From assembly GCA_022885665.1 (NCBI GenBank), contig JAGQDJ010000114.1:62001-126000 (forward strand): 64,000 bases of DNA, given 5' to 3'. Positions 1 through 12,340 of this stretch are shown one piece after another; the first letter of the stretch is position 1; each line of letters opens with the position of its first letter. Under the pieces are notes generated by a model. The model was not told where the DNA came from, made no database searches, and was given only the letters and a program-made list of their open reading frames with translations. Source of the stretch: Triops longicaudatus. Lineage: Eukaryota > Arthropoda > Branchiopoda > Notostraca > Triopsidae. Both the position numbers and the translations under genes were made by a program.

Positions 1-1897
1 CTGTATTGATACTGTGAATTTCGATTATCTGAACAAGACTAACTTTTCGTTATTTATTTTTCGAGAAAATAACCCGTTATCTTGAGAAAAAATAGTGAAA
101 AGAGAAAGCCAAAACAGAGGAAGTTAAGACATAAAATTGACATTTTTTTTCACATATTACTTATTTATGGCTTCTACTACTTCTTTAGTCTTGCCTGTCC
201 ACAGCGTTTTCGACTTTGAGGTTGGCGGGGGGTCTCTGAATTGAACTTACACGCGCTTTTCTGCGCGAGTCGCTGTTTTCTTTACTGCGATGCTCCCTTT
301 TACGCTACTGCCTAAAAAACCGAATATATAATTTTAAACTGAACATATAATCTTAAACATCTAAATATCTAGCATCAATTTGCTTTGAAGCAGGAGGCTG
401 TGACTCCGATTTGATTTAAACGACTCCCAGATCAATGTACGTACTATATGCCTGATAAATGTACTTTATATCTGGAAAAAAAGCCGACCTTCTAACTGCC
501 ATGGTTACCATTTGGTTGTGGAAATTTGAAGACACTAAAGTGTGCCAAAGAAATCTCCTATAATGAATCTCCTACAACTACCAATAAGAGTGTTTACTAC
601 CTTTACCAGGTTGCACAAATCACCTATTTAAGTACTTTAACGATGTGTAATTGTTCCAAACCGTTAGTACGCCCCTGTTAGTGCATGCTATGCCCTTTTG
701 TTAACTTTTGCCTTTTAACCCAAAATAACCGTGTTCTTCCAGCTAATGACTAAAGATTGACCTTCGTTCTCCGAACTAATCCTCCTAGAACAATCTTTTT
801 GTTTCAGCTATTTAAACGTTTCTCTTTTCTGTCACTGAATAAGCACATGTTATCGTCATAGTACAAAAAGGCAGTAGTCTCAGCAACGGTCTGAGTAAAC
901 TGAACAACGTCATTCTTACGTTCGTACTTTCATTATGCGAGAACTAACTCGCATGTGTCGTTTTAAACGTTTTATTTATTAATGTAGTGAATACAGTTGT
1001 TAAACTCCGTGTACGTTCAATTTGTCTCAAAAGTTATTCTTGCCTAACGTCGTCAATAAGTCGTCTTACGTCATTTTTCGCATTCAACGCTTAAACTACT
1101 CGTCTCGTCCCAAGTCATCAAAGCCCACTAATCTTAGGTCTTCGGAACCCTCTTAAGCCGTACGACAGAGTTCCCGTCGCTTTCAGTAATGAATGCCATT
1201 GACATACTATAGATGTAATTTATTAAGCAACGGAAGGTTCTGTAGAATACGGTATAGAAGGGATTTGTTAGTTTGGAGATTTTTTTATTGGTGGCGGTGG
1301 GGAAAACCCAGCTCCAGGTACGGAGCTGTTGATTCCTGGACGAAAGAAAGAAATTTGTAATACACTGATCCAGGCCACGAAGTTTGTTAACGCAATATTG
1401 TATAAACAAGGCATAGGTAATCGTCATAAACTTGAGTTACTGAAGTTGCAATGTTTTACATCAGAACTGCAAAGCCCGACCGTTGTAACTGAAGCATTAA
1501 AGAAATTCCAACGGAGGGATGCTATTATAGGCATAGTACTCTCTCATTTGTGCTTTCCTTATTACTGAAGTAATATTCTTCCAAGTATTATACGCTGTAA
1601 AACATGATAGCAAATCTGAAGAACGAAGACACCACTTGATGCGCACGGATGTGCGTTAATAATCTTAAGTGTCGGACACGTAAACACTCTCATCGGGGAG
1701 ATCTTGCTTAAGGCTTGTGTCAGCAATCATCACTTGGTAGGCTAAGTAAAAGAGCATACATCGCATGCGTGTCAATGAGAACCCACTTACCTTTACAGGT
1801 GATTGTAGGGATTCCTTCATAGATTCATCGATAGCCGCGAGGCAAACAGTGAAAGAGTTCTATTTTCTCAAGTTCTATCTTACAGACACTCCGAATT
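1..1897. other. Intergenic, no gene recognised
   Basis: AT-rich sequence upstream of the GPCR. The few open frames (longest about 97 codons) have no recognisable domain and no splice-supported extension. The GPCR promoter or 5' untranslated exons may lie in the last few hundred bases, but no clear TATA box or initiator can be assigned. Confidence 0.5.
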
Positions 1898-2923
1898 ATG
1901 AATTATACTGAGTTGGTGGAAATTCAAACGTCTGAAGGCTCTACACACGGCTTAGCAGCGGTTTACTCAGCTATGATCGTCGCGAGTGTGCTGGCGAACT
2001 CCATAGTGTTGAGTGCGCTAAGGAAGACTCGTTACCGGGACTCTATTGTGAATCAACTGATCGCTTGGCAATGTATTGCAGGCTTGGCTGTGGGTTTAAT
2101 CTCCATGCCTTTGGTTGTAGCCCGTCTAACTCTGAAAAATCTTCAACCGGAAGCAATTTCCGTGTTATGCATGGTGGTTGATGTCTATTCGACTATCCTC
2201 ATTACGCTCATCTTTATGAATTTCGTAGCTGTGGGCATTTTGAGGTATATGTACGTTTTTCATCCACTCAAAATGTTCAACGGCTACGACTATGATGTAA
2301 TCAAGCTTTTGTTCGGGCTAACCCTTGCGGGATTGTTGGCAACATGCTGGAGCCGTTACGGCACTCAAGTTTGGCCGCTTTCATACCTCCTGTGCACGGA
2401 ACAAACCGACAAGCTGTATCGAGAAACTTGGCTGGGTGTTATGCTGCCTTATCATACTGTCACTCTTTCTGTGTTGGCCTTGTACGGAAGAATCTACGTG
2501 TACCTGTCGAAGCAACGCAAGCGCGTACTCCAAAACAGAAGCCAATTTAACGCAGACGGCGTTTGGAACAGGAGCCAGGGCTTCGGCATCCAGCGGCACG
2601 TGAAGAAGGTTAACTTGGTTGGCGCCCAGGCCTCAGCGCTTACATCTTTCTTGTTCGAGTGTTCTAGCATTTCGACAAGCACGCTGAACTTTCTAAGCAT
2701 GGGAACTTTAGCTTCAAATTCCCTCTTTCTCCATTCTTTGGCCACTTCTTTCGCTTTTAGTATGTGTTTCGTTCCCGCTCTGCTGTACTGCTGGAGTAAT
2801 GAAGAATTACGACTCCAACTGCTCCGGCCATTCACTTGGATACGTCAGAAGAAAGAACGCATTCTTTTGGGCAAGCAGTTGCCCGCAGATGGAACGGTAT
2901 TAACAGTCACGTCCACAATATGA
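1898..2923 (+). CDS. Class A (rhodopsin-like) G protein-coupled receptor, intronless
   Basis: A single 341-codon open frame gives a seven-helix plasma-membrane receptor. Hydrophobic segments lie near residues 19-41, 53-76, 92-116, 135-151, 178-203, 242-268 and 275-298. Asn34 in helix 1 fits the conserved Asn. Cys91 at the top of helix 3 and Cys166 in the second extracellular loop fit the conserved disulfide. After helix 3 the motif LRYMYVFHPL (115-124) stands where DRYxxVxxPL is expected, so the acidic residue is missing. In helix 7, VPALLY (292-297) replaces NPxxY. Asn2-Tyr-Thr is a possible glycosylation site. The start is the first in-frame ATG and gives a short N-terminus. A poly(A) signal follows 84 bp after the stop. 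Such divergent, single-exon receptors are common in lineage-specific expansions. The ligand cannot be named. Confidence 0.85.
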   Translation: MNYTELVEIQTSEGSTHGLAAVYSAMIVASVLANSIVLSALRKTRYRDSIVNQLIAWQCIAGLAVGLISMPLVVARLTLKNLQPEAISVLCMVVDVYSTILITLIFMNFVAVGILRYMYVFHPLKMFNGYDYDVIKLLFGLTLAGLLATCWSRYGTQVWPLSYLLCTEQTDKLYRETWLGVMLPYHTVTLSVLALYGRIYVYLSKQRKRVLQNRSQFNADGVWNRSQGFGIQRHVKKVNLVGAQASALTSFLFECSSISTSTLNFLSMGTLASNSLFLHSLATSFAFSMCFVPALLYCWSNEELRLQLLRPFTWIRQKKERILLGKQLPADGTVLTVTSTI

Positions 2924-3006
2924 ATTGCAGCTTTAAATTATTGAATTTTGACCGCGTCTGTATTGATGACGTTTAATCTCATCGGTAGGATGTCGCGTGC
3001 TGAAAC

Positions 3007-3012
3007 AATAAA
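3007..3012 (+). promoter_or_regulatory. Poly(A) signal of the GPCR
   Basis: AATAAA hexamer 84 bases after the GPCR stop codon, on the same strand. Confidence 0.6.
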
Positions 3013-3192
3013 ACTGTAAAAAATAGTAGAGGAATTGTACGTTCGATCGAAAGAATGTAAGAGTGCAGTTTCCACACTTGCATTGTAAAGCATTTTCTTA
3101 ACAAACCAATAAGCAAATGTAGAGTGTGATGTGAATTTCTATATCTTGTACTCGGAAGTATAATTGATCTTCAAAGAACAGCGTCATGCAGG

Positions 3193-3364
3193 TAGCGCCG
3201 TGACCACGATTTTGGTTGTGTGTGTGTGGTGGGGGGGGGGGGGGTACATGCAGTTTTTTTTTACATTTGGTGTTTTCCTATCTTACCCCATTACACTGTC
3301 AACATTTCGGGGAGTGGATTTACCCCCCTCAAGAAAATAAAAAAAAATAATAAATACGGCCTTG
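3193..3364. mobile_element. hAT-type MITE, degraded copy
   Basis: A 172-bp non-autonomous element. Its left end reads tagcgccgtgaccacg and its right end aaatacggccttg; these align base for base with the ends of the element at 54992-55138. It is flanked by near-identical octamers, catgcagg (3185-3192) and aatgcagg (3365-3372), which fit the 8-bp target-site duplication of hAT transposons. The interior holds a GT run, a G tract and a C-rich stretch, and no coding frame. Confidence 0.65.
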
Positions 3365-4442
3365 AATGCAGGGCTATATTGCTTTTTTGTTGAATATTTC
3401 AAGATTTCGCTATGTTATGTAAGACGTTGTTCTTGGTCTTGTTTTGTTACCCTTGTCCCTTGTCTGCGCTGTGGAGTTTCTAACGTGTCGCAGCTTCAGT
3501 CAAAGCTTTAAGCTATAAAACACAGATGTAAAATTGAACAGCTACAAACTTTTTTTTCAGTTTAAAGATATGTGTATGTGTGTTTTATGCATACTGAACA
3601 GGGATTTGTTGTAAATAATGACAGCACACTGCTCGTCGTTTTCGTAAAGATTTACTAAACGTGCTACGAATGCTGTGCTATGGATTCTTCGCGCACTTTC
3701 TTTATTGAACTCGCCGAAACCAGGGTTGCCAGATTTTGCCATGCCCGGCTGACCAAACTGACCGGCAAGCCAAACCAAAATAAATCACTGACCAGAAAAA
3801 AATACATGTTTTTTATATAGTGTCCTGTAGGCTTGTTTTTTTTAAAAAAAAGTATATTCTTAGCAAAAAACAGTTCACGAATAAGCAGTAAGTTTTTTGG
3901 TCAGTCATCGTGTGATTTTGGAATGGATTTCAAATCAAACCGAAAGTATGCGCTAGTTAACACGGCCGTTACTTTCCACTACATTTGCTCATTATTGATT
4001 GATGCTAAGACCAATTAAAATCGTTAGTGTCGGTTCCCTCATATCCGTCAGCTACAGAAACTGAGCATAGAGAAGAAGGTCCAAACTTCGACTGTGGTCC
4101 AAAGTCGAATTAACGCATTTTTAGCTCTATTACGTATTGTTAGCATGTCCCGGCTACTAAACATTGTTCTACGAACTGAACTATTTCTGGGAAGTTGGCA
4201 TTCCGCTTGTTGTTGAGTTATTTAATTTTAAAAATTTAATGGCTGTTCAACTTTTCTAGAGCCACGCATAAAATTAGCCATTTTTGTACGAATGTGCGTA
4301 AATTAATAACTTTCTTTACCTACGTGCTCAGCTTAAGAAGAGACTTTCGCAGAATTCTATACATAACACCAAACATTAAGTGTACTTGTGAGAAATGTTC
4401 AAACTTTCATAAAGTAGTAAACTTTTGTGTAGTAAATTTTGA

Positions 4443-4636
4443 CTAGGCAGCAGTGGCGTCGTGCACTTAAAAAATTTGGGAGTGCCCGATTTTGCATTTC
4501 TTGTAAAAAGGTGGTACTTTTTTTCAGGTTTACAAATTTTGAAAAAGGGTGATACCTTTTTTCTCGGGATGGCAAAAATTTTGGGGGTGCCCGGGCCCCC
4601 CCCTGCCCCTTGTGGCACGACGCCACTGCTAGGCAG
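4443..4636. mobile_element. hAT-type MITE with perfect 8-bp target duplication
   Basis: The element body is 4451-4628 (178 bp). It begins cagtggcgtcgtgc and ends with the exact inverse gcacgacgccactg. The identical octamer ctaggcag sits directly outside each end (4443-4450 and 4629-4636). An 8-bp duplication together with CAGTG-type termini is the signature of hAT transposons. There is no transposase, so it must have been mobilised in trans. The interior has G and C tracts that could fold back. Confidence 0.9.
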
Positions 4637-7600
4637 CTTGGTGTCGTACGCTAACCCATGCCACAAGGTACTGCAGTGGTGCCAGTGCGTCACACGCTAG
4701 GCAATTTTGAAGGGTTTTTAACCCGCCGCAAACAATGTCGTGTAGTTAGCGTTCAGCGTATTTATTTGCGCTTTTTTGCAGTGAAAAGTAATTTATACAT
4801 CTATGTTTTGTTGTAAAACTTTTAATTGTACGTTTCCGTTTTGAAATTTCATTGATTTCGTCTTCCCCAAATAGTCGGAGTTTGTACCACATTTTCAAAA
4901 TGTCGACTGTGACGAGATTTGGAAAAATTGCAATAAATAAAATTTATGACTACTTTAAGTTACTTTTACGCAGGTAATTTAGATAACGCACTTGGGTATC
5001 AGCTGCAGAGGATTTTTTCTTCATCTCACTCCTAAGACCGCTTTTTTTTTAAATAAAAATGACAGTCGAAATTTAGACCACTTCCTCTATAAACGACAAC
5101 CACAAAAACTGGTTGATCTGGCAATAGTTAAAAATAGCAATTACACTCTTGAGTGAAGGTCTTAAAATTACTACAAGCCAAATTTGCAGACTGATTCCTC
5201 ATTTCGATGAGAAAGCTATAATTTCGTTACATTTTTACATTGAATTTCGTGTCATAATCGGAACTTACTCATACTCATACTTTTCCGTTGTGCAACTGCT
5301 ATCAGAAGGCTTGTAACACAGCGGACACTTGTTACAAATTCAATTACACTAGTTTATAGTTTCCCTTGTTCATAAATTTATCAAACTGAACACCTAGGAG
5401 TATTCTTACATGCCGTAATTTCCTCATTTTCGTAAGCTTAATCGGCTTCCAGACAATGTAATAGGCCTGCGAATGCTTTCTTCCAAGTCTTTTTCGTTTA
5501 ATATTGCAGCATAGAAGCACGAATTTGTATATAGTTAGCCTAGATGCAGTTAAGTTAATTCAGAAATAATAAAAACAAAACTGAGGCGCTGGCAGCTGCT
5601 AAAATCGACAGTAAGCAAATATCTTTGTATAAATGTATACGGGTTAAAACCGAGTACTTTCCGCTCACAATCGCCTCCAAAAGGCAACACTTTTCAGGAG
5701 CCATTCTGGCTATCCTAAGGCTGAAGTAAACTGTTGGCCATTGGTCAAAACTTAAAAGAACGTCCAGCTGGTGCGCTACTGTTTAAACACGTATGCATTA
5801 GTAACGTAAACAAAAGCAAAAGTTTAATCGTAAGTTCTTACGACAAAAATTCATTTGAGAGAAATTCCATCAGTTCTAAGTGTAACACAATTCCAATGTA
5901 AAATGTAACGAAATGAATGCATTCTCACCGAAATGAGTGAATGCTTAATGAGTCTGCAACAACTGAGACATTTGCAGACTCTGAGAATAGGTCTTAAAAA
6001 AATAAAAAAACGACCATAACAACGACTACGCCGTGGCGTTAGGTACAGGAGCTTTGTTGTTCTTCGTTAACTAAACTAAGGGTGAGTAATTCGTCACGAC
6101 CGCGTCAGACGTACTGTCACGGTGCCAACTCATCCTTTCGGTTATATTCCTGTCGGAAATAGTACCATTCTTCACACGTGTTGGAAGGGCAAAAGAAAGG
6201 AGAAAGAGCAAGGCATTTTCAGTCAGGCGTAAGTTGACGACGAGCGCGTCTCTAAATTAGAGAACTGTCGAGGTCGGCACCAAGGTGACAATGAATCCAA
6301 ATCGCAACCAAAGAATTTGGGCGTATGAAAGTCATATGCATGTCACCCTCCACTGCTTCCATCCTTGAGTAACGCAACGTAAGTAATCAATATTGTACAC
6401 TGTAAGAAAATTTGTATGGAATGAACTTCCGTTCTGTATTTGTTCATGCTCATGTGAAGGCTCTGTTATATTAAAAAATTATGTAAAGTTCGGTTTTGCT
6501 CTGAAGTATGTCGCTGCTAAACAAAAGATGTATACCACGGTCTTTCTTTATGGAACGGAGTACGTTTTTAGGTACTGAACAATCTGTGCGGCCTGGGATG
6601 GGGAGTTTTTCAGCCGCGAATAATGAGTTTTGTTATACACCTTGCATTTGTACTCTGTCCACAAATAGGCCTACTGATACCGCAAAAACAGGCTCTGTTG
6701 ATGTAAGATTGCATATTAGTTACTAGCGCTACAGAGCCGACGAAATATTTTGGGCCTAATGATCAGGTTGAGCACGAAGATTTTTCCTTTTTAATGTATT
6801 GCATAGCTTCAGCCTGTTGGCCTTCTACCAATATTTACAAAACGAATGTACATTGCTCACAGTAACGAAGATACTAAAGTTTGCAATTAGGAACGTTATA
6901 CGTTACTTTTGTATTTTCCATAATTAAACAACTAATTTTTTTCGATTTGAGAACATTGGTGAACCTGAAAATAAGTTATGAGACACTCTTGCTCGAATAC
7001 AATAAAAATTATCGCAAATTAAATGTAACTTTGTACACATAAGGGCACCATATTTATCGTTCCAGATTACTAACATTTTGAATGAACTTCGTTGAAAGAC
7101 TTACAAAAGCTAATAGCAGGGCTAGCGTCAAATAAACGTACCTTGAGCACCAGGAAGTAACGAGAAACGTAAGATATGTGTACACTAATAGAAGTGGAAT
7201 AGTAAAACTTACACACTATACAATGTAAGAAAGAACTCGGCTCCACGTGGAAATAGGCAGAATCAACCAGTAATAAACGTGGCAGTGTTATTATTTTCTG
7301 TTTTGCCCAACCTTCTGGGCGCGGCCACTGCTTGGTCAGTGGCAAAGAATTCACTCAGTCAGGAAAATATTCGAGTGAGAAAATTACATTCATTTTGCCT
7401 TAGGCAAGTCTGAAGCAGAGTGAAGGTTGAGGCATGACCTGTCTTCCAGGTCCTTCCCTCTTCCTGTCCTTTCCTCATTCCCCTTTCGACGCTTCCTCTT
7501 TTACTGAACTTTTGATCCGACGGAGGTGACATTAAATGTGCGATAAATTTTCTTGCGTAAACAAGGAACACTCGTTTCGATTTTATAAGTTTATTGTTCA

Positions 7601-9451
7601 CGATTATAGGTTAATTTCACACTTTAGGCTGCAGGTGTGTAATTTCACACGGGCTGCAAGTAAGGGCACGGTGTAAGCAACCAGAAACTCGAGTCAAGCT
7701 TTCTCCAGTACGACTTTCTTTGTTACAGTGAAATAAATAAATAAATATACACGATAGATAGAGGATAGAGCTTGGCAGAAAAATCGTGTCAGACTTAAAA
7801 ACAAGGGTACAGACACCCGGTGTGACGTCTATGACGCTTCACTTGTTGCCGTACTTAGTTCGAATTAAGGATCGAAGCGACTTGAAAAACAGTACAGCCA
7901 GTTTCTCGCTTGTATGACCATCACCCTTTATTCTATGATTATTTCTGTAGAGAATACAGTAATCGTATTCCCACTTTTGCCGCATACAACTTGAATCAAA
8001 TGAATTTCATGACTAATACGACGCTAGAATCGTATACCGTCAAATTAAACATAGTCATTTAGAAGGTAAATGTAACAGAAGAATTGATACTTTGATCGAA
8101 AGCTTGAAAGCAGTGGCGAAAAAGAAGGTGTTTTAGGAATTAATGCTACACAATAGGGGAAAATACAATACATCCACCAGGAATATCCTCAAGGGTCAGG
8201 GCAATTCTAAATATAGTCCTGATGATCATGTGATCAAAATAGATGTGCGATTCCAATTGGACAGCGACCAACTGTACCTCGTCGTTCGGTATAATGAAGG
8301 GCTATGCGCCTAATATGATTGTTCGCTTTCTGTGGGCATTGCGGAGCCAGATTTTCATGCGAATGTGATATCTGTTCTTTAAGAGATTGGTGGGTAAGCA
8401 CACTCACAAGATCTTACCTCCCTTAGCAAATAAATACAGGCATTCGCACGTTGCGGATCATTCTTCAGGCGAAGAAGATCACATACCAAAGATTGCAGCT
8501 GTAACTTTGCCCGCAAAAGTGGAAACTACCGAGGAATTAATAAAGAAATCTCACGAACTTTGTTAGGATATTCTGAGCTAATTTAAACAACAGCTTAGTT
8601 TAAGGTACTACTTAAACTAGGACTTAACTACTAATTTAGGCAACAGCTAGTCAAAATGGTTCACTTCTTAAATTCCGTCCAATCAATTAGCGAGGAAGAT
8701 TTCAACAAGAATTTAGAAAAAAATGTTTAATTTGGCCCAGAACGCTGCAATTAAGCATCTAAATAGGCGTTTTCTATGCCACACGCAATTAATTCGTCAG
8801 GTGACTTTTATTAGGAGTGCTCAGCGATCTGCGATATTACTAGGATTTTTGCAGCTACAAGAATGATTTTTGTTACTTTCGCGTCACGTTACTTTTGACC
8901 CGAGTCTCCCCCAGCAAAAATCTGTTCCTGAGTTTTGTCGTTTCGGGGTTGCCATACTTTATTACTAAGCCTGTCGCTCGTTAACTAAGATATTGTGCGA
9001 AATCTAGGGATTCCACAGTGAACGCAAATGTAATGCTTCAACAAATCCTATGCGCGAGACTTTATTGATTTTTTTAAAAAAGGATTTCTTGATATCAATG
9101 ACTTCTACAGAAACAATACCAGTTTATATGGATGGACGTCCCGCGCAATTTCTTAAAACTTTGCCACGGCATTTCTCTTCGTAATTACGACATATATCAA
9201 GCAAGACAAAACGGCGGTAGGGAAGCAAGTGACACCCAAGATATTCCTTTCATACGTAGATATTGCATACGTAAGTGCGGAAAACTTGGGTAAGACAACA
9301 GCAAATTTTTCCTCATGAGGTATTTTACATCTTGTTTAAAAATTTGTTTAGGTCACTCTTGCATTTCTTCACAAGCGATCTCAGCTACTTTAGAATTATT
9401 TAGAAATTTGAAACAGATTCTCTTGAAAAAAAAATCTTTTAATATTTCCTC

Positions 9452-9457
9452 TTTATT
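9452..9457 (-). promoter_or_regulatory. Poly(A) signal of the sulfotransferase
   Basis: Minus-strand AATAAA (TTTATT on the plus strand) about 92 bases past the sulfotransferase stop. Confidence 0.55.
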
Positions 9458-9548
9458 TCATGGGTCAAACGAACGCAAAATTACAATAAAAGTGATAATT
9501 TCCTATCAACACAGGAATGTCAGCTGTATGTACACAACTTCAGCAAAT

Positions 9549-10886
9549 TCACATAAATCTGTCGCTTTGTCCGTAATCAAATGACAATCCCGATTTCCCT
9601 GAATTCTCCCGGATCCACTCATTCATCCGAGAATCTTGTTTAGCACTAAAATGCCTCTGCCAATCTCCAACCTTACCGGATCTGAAAAACCGCGATTCTC
9701 CTTCCTTCCTCACGCCAAGTTTATCCCAGTGAGAATGGTTTACCATCGGATTTTCTTTCATTGCGTCAAAGCTGATATTCTCTGCCACCATTCGAATCTG
9801 CACCTGTTTACGGCATAAAATTCGTAGATAATATAGTCTGCGCTGGTAAAAAGGGGAAATAATTTTTTTTAGTACGTTATTCAATGGCCTGTCCAAGAAT
9901 TCAGCAACCCTCTTGATAACAGACAAAGGATCTTCGTGTAGGTCTTCATATTTCACAAAAAGTAAGTTTGGATTATCTCTGTGAGTCCAATATGACAACA
10001 CATTGAACCAATATGGTCCAAATGGTACTAGAATACAAATGATTAAACAAAGACATAAGGAATTCGAACACTGCAATCTTACCTGTTCCGTCAATAAAGC
10101 AATCGAAAAATTGCTCAAAGTTTCCAATGAAGCCCCACTGCCGATTCATTCTCGCAAAATGATACATAGAAACGCATAAATCTTTAGGGTTTCTCGCCAT
10201 GTAAACTGACTGGTTCAAAAGTTACAATGTAAAAATTCTTTTCTCTTACATCTGTGAATGTGAATATTTATATATACGAGTTTATGCAATACCTTCGAAA
10301 TGCCGAAAATCTGCTGAGGCAACAAGGGCATCGCATTATGCCATTTAATATAGCGCGGTGCCGGAGCTGGCGGAAATTTGTTAATAGCGTCCAATCCGAC
10401 AACAAGTGGTGGCAAGTTCACCTCAGCGAATGGAAAACGAACTTCCAGAGGCACTGATCGTGCTGTTTTGACGTCTACCTCTGTGTCAACTAAGTATGCC
10501 AGCTCTTGCATCCACGTCGTTCCTTCATAAAAACAAATTATTACAGATTTTCGCAGAATACTTCGTTTCACCTGCTTTGGGATACGTAATTACGTTGACA
10601 TCTGCGGGCCGCGGGATAAATTCATGTTGTAACCGGTCAAGGATGAAAGGATCTCCTAATCCTGGAATGGTGTGAACATTCCTAGACTTGTGCCTGAAAA
10701 CAAAAAATCACAGTAATTATTCAAACCTCTTGTTTTGTTTGTATATTAATTTTTACTTCGAAACTTGAATTATTATTTTATTTTTGAAACTGATTACCTA
10801 TAAAATCTGTCAAAACCGGTCCACAGCTTGTTGCACGGGTAAACAACTTCTTCCCAGTCGTTGTTAAAGAGCGGATATTCGGGCAT
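9549..10886 (-). CDS. Cytosolic sulfotransferase (SULT family), six exons
   Basis: Exons on the minus strand: 10886-10798, 10693-10572, 10522-10293, 10209-10083, 10027-9876 and 9803-9549. All junctions are GT-AG and keep phase, giving 324 residues (family about 285-330). It should transfer sulfate from PAPS to a small hydroxyl or amine acceptor in the cytosol. TYPKAGTTW (66-74) is the 5'-phosphosulfate loop. His132 in YIKWHNAMPLLP is the likely catalytic base. RNPKDLCVSMYHF (153-165) binds the 3'-phosphate, with Arg153 and Ser161. RSGKVGDWQRHF (281-292) is the C-terminal PAPS-binding motif. The chosen ATG is the first in a well-supported exon, but the frame stays open upstream, so a few more residues are possible. 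The last intron is only 72 nt, a multiple of three, with no in-frame stop. The substrate cannot be deduced. Confidence 0.9.
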
Positions 10887-11307
10887 CGTCTCATATAAGA
10901 ATTTACTTTGAAAAATCTATAGAAGTGCACGAATATTCGCAGCGCTGCACTGAAGACTATAACTTTGTTCCAGATCTGTACTGGCAAAATGAAGATGTAG
11001 TTGATCTCTCTACACATCTTAAAGTATCTTTGCTTATCTCTCGACGACGATGGTTCGTTGAGGACATATGTGTAGTAGAAATTGGGTTTCAAGAAACCCT
11101 CGCTTGAAGAATTTTCTTAGGCCATTCCAGGAAATTGAGGTCATTCGACTTTGGTTCGGCATAGGTCACGAAAGCAGAGCAAACTTTCACCCCTTTTGTT
11201 TTCTCCCGAAATGGGTACATTAATAGCGCAGTTGCGAAAGTCACAATAGGAATTTGGCAAGAAGGTCGGGATTTTGCATTCCTAATGATGCTGTCCCTGA
11301 GCTTTCG
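10887..11307. other. Upstream region of the sulfotransferase
   Basis: Holds the likely promoter or 5' untranslated sequence of the sulfotransferase. No further exon or clear promoter element is visible. Confidence 0.3.
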
Positions 11308-11508
11308 CGTAGACACAGGCCCGTGGCCATGGTGAGGTTGGTGGGCTAACCTCCCCCCCCCCCCCTCCTTTCCCCGAAATTTTTATTTGAGAATCTTGAA
11401 CGTAGACGAAAACCGAATGTAAAACGAAATTGCATACTAAACCCCCTCTTCGAAACTCCAGAAACCCCATCTCCGAACCGAAATCCTGGCTGCGGCCCTG
11501 CGTAGACA
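11308..11508. mobile_element. hAT-type MITE with perfect 8-bp target duplication
   Basis: The element body is 11316-11500 (185 bp). It starts caggcccgtggccatgg and ends with the inverse of cagggccgcagccagg, so the terminal repeats are imperfect (about 12 of 16). The identical octamer cgtagaca flanks it at 11308-11315 and 11501-11508. A long C tract and an AT-rich core without coding potential fill the interior. The ends match the family of elements at 54992 and 58300. Confidence 0.9.
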
Positions 11509-11943
11509 CTTTCACTGCGAAAGAAATCTTCGATATAGTTGGTGGATAATGTTAAACTACGTGTAATTTATGAATTCAGTAGGCACGTAGTCTGAAATAC
11601 TAATTGACGTTTGTCTATAAAATTAAATTAAAGAAAATCACCACTGTTAGAGGAAAAGGTGTGAAAATGTCCTATGACTTCTGTTTTATTGATAAAATGC
11701 TGTTGGAAGCTAGGCGAACAAAAAAGAACGGCTAATGAAAACTAACTAAACTAAATGAACGGCAAACGGCTAACTCCCTTAGTTTATCTACGCAGTCTGC
11801 GTACGACAACCTTTGAAATCAAGCAAATTTCCAATATTGCGGTTTTTCGGAATCTACTGAAAACTATCCCGTCGAAAGCAGATCGTGTTACAAAAAATAC
11901 TGCCTCTAAGAAGTCAAAATTGATAAACAACCTTATTCTTATT

Positions 11944-12340
11944 CTGCTGGTTCTAATATGTAAGCTTTTTATGGTCTCATTAGGGTGTGTAACTCGATTC
12001 AATGCTATTAATATGTGGTATTAAATGGTGATTTTTGAAATGTTTGCTTCTCAAACGAATACATAACTATTAAAAAGACTACTGATTTACTTATTTTTTA
12101 CACAAAAATGTGACATGAGCACAAACATAGGAAAGCCTACTCGAATTGTAAAAGTAAAGTCTCACTTTAAGTACAGAGCAGATTGGTCACAAACCTATCA
12201 AGATTGTCAGAGCATGTTGAAGAGCAAGTTCCAGTAACGAATTGCACTACATAGCTTAAATTGTGTTAGACAACTTACATTGTACTCAATTTAGATTAAA
12301 AATAGCTTTATTTAAATTACATTGTTAGATAACTTAGATT
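11944..12340 (+). repeat. Dispersed repeat, copy 1
   Basis: About 390 bp that recur in the same orientation at 18830-19215, roughly 85% identical by eye. Shared blocks include attcaatgctattaat, tgtttgcttctcaaacgaat and caagttccagtaacgaat. No terminal repeats or duplication were found, so the class is unknown. A short minus-strand peptide start (MNxxTHPNxTxKSL) is shared by both copies, which may mean a piece of a coding element. Confidence 0.8.

Larger units (their letters stand above)
3373..9548. other. Intergenic, no gene recognised (contains one MITE)
   Basis: About 6 kb of AT-rich sequence with only short, domain-free open frames. The one structured item is the hAT MITE at 4451-4628. The sulfotransferase poly(A) region lies at its right end. 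Confidence 0.5.
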
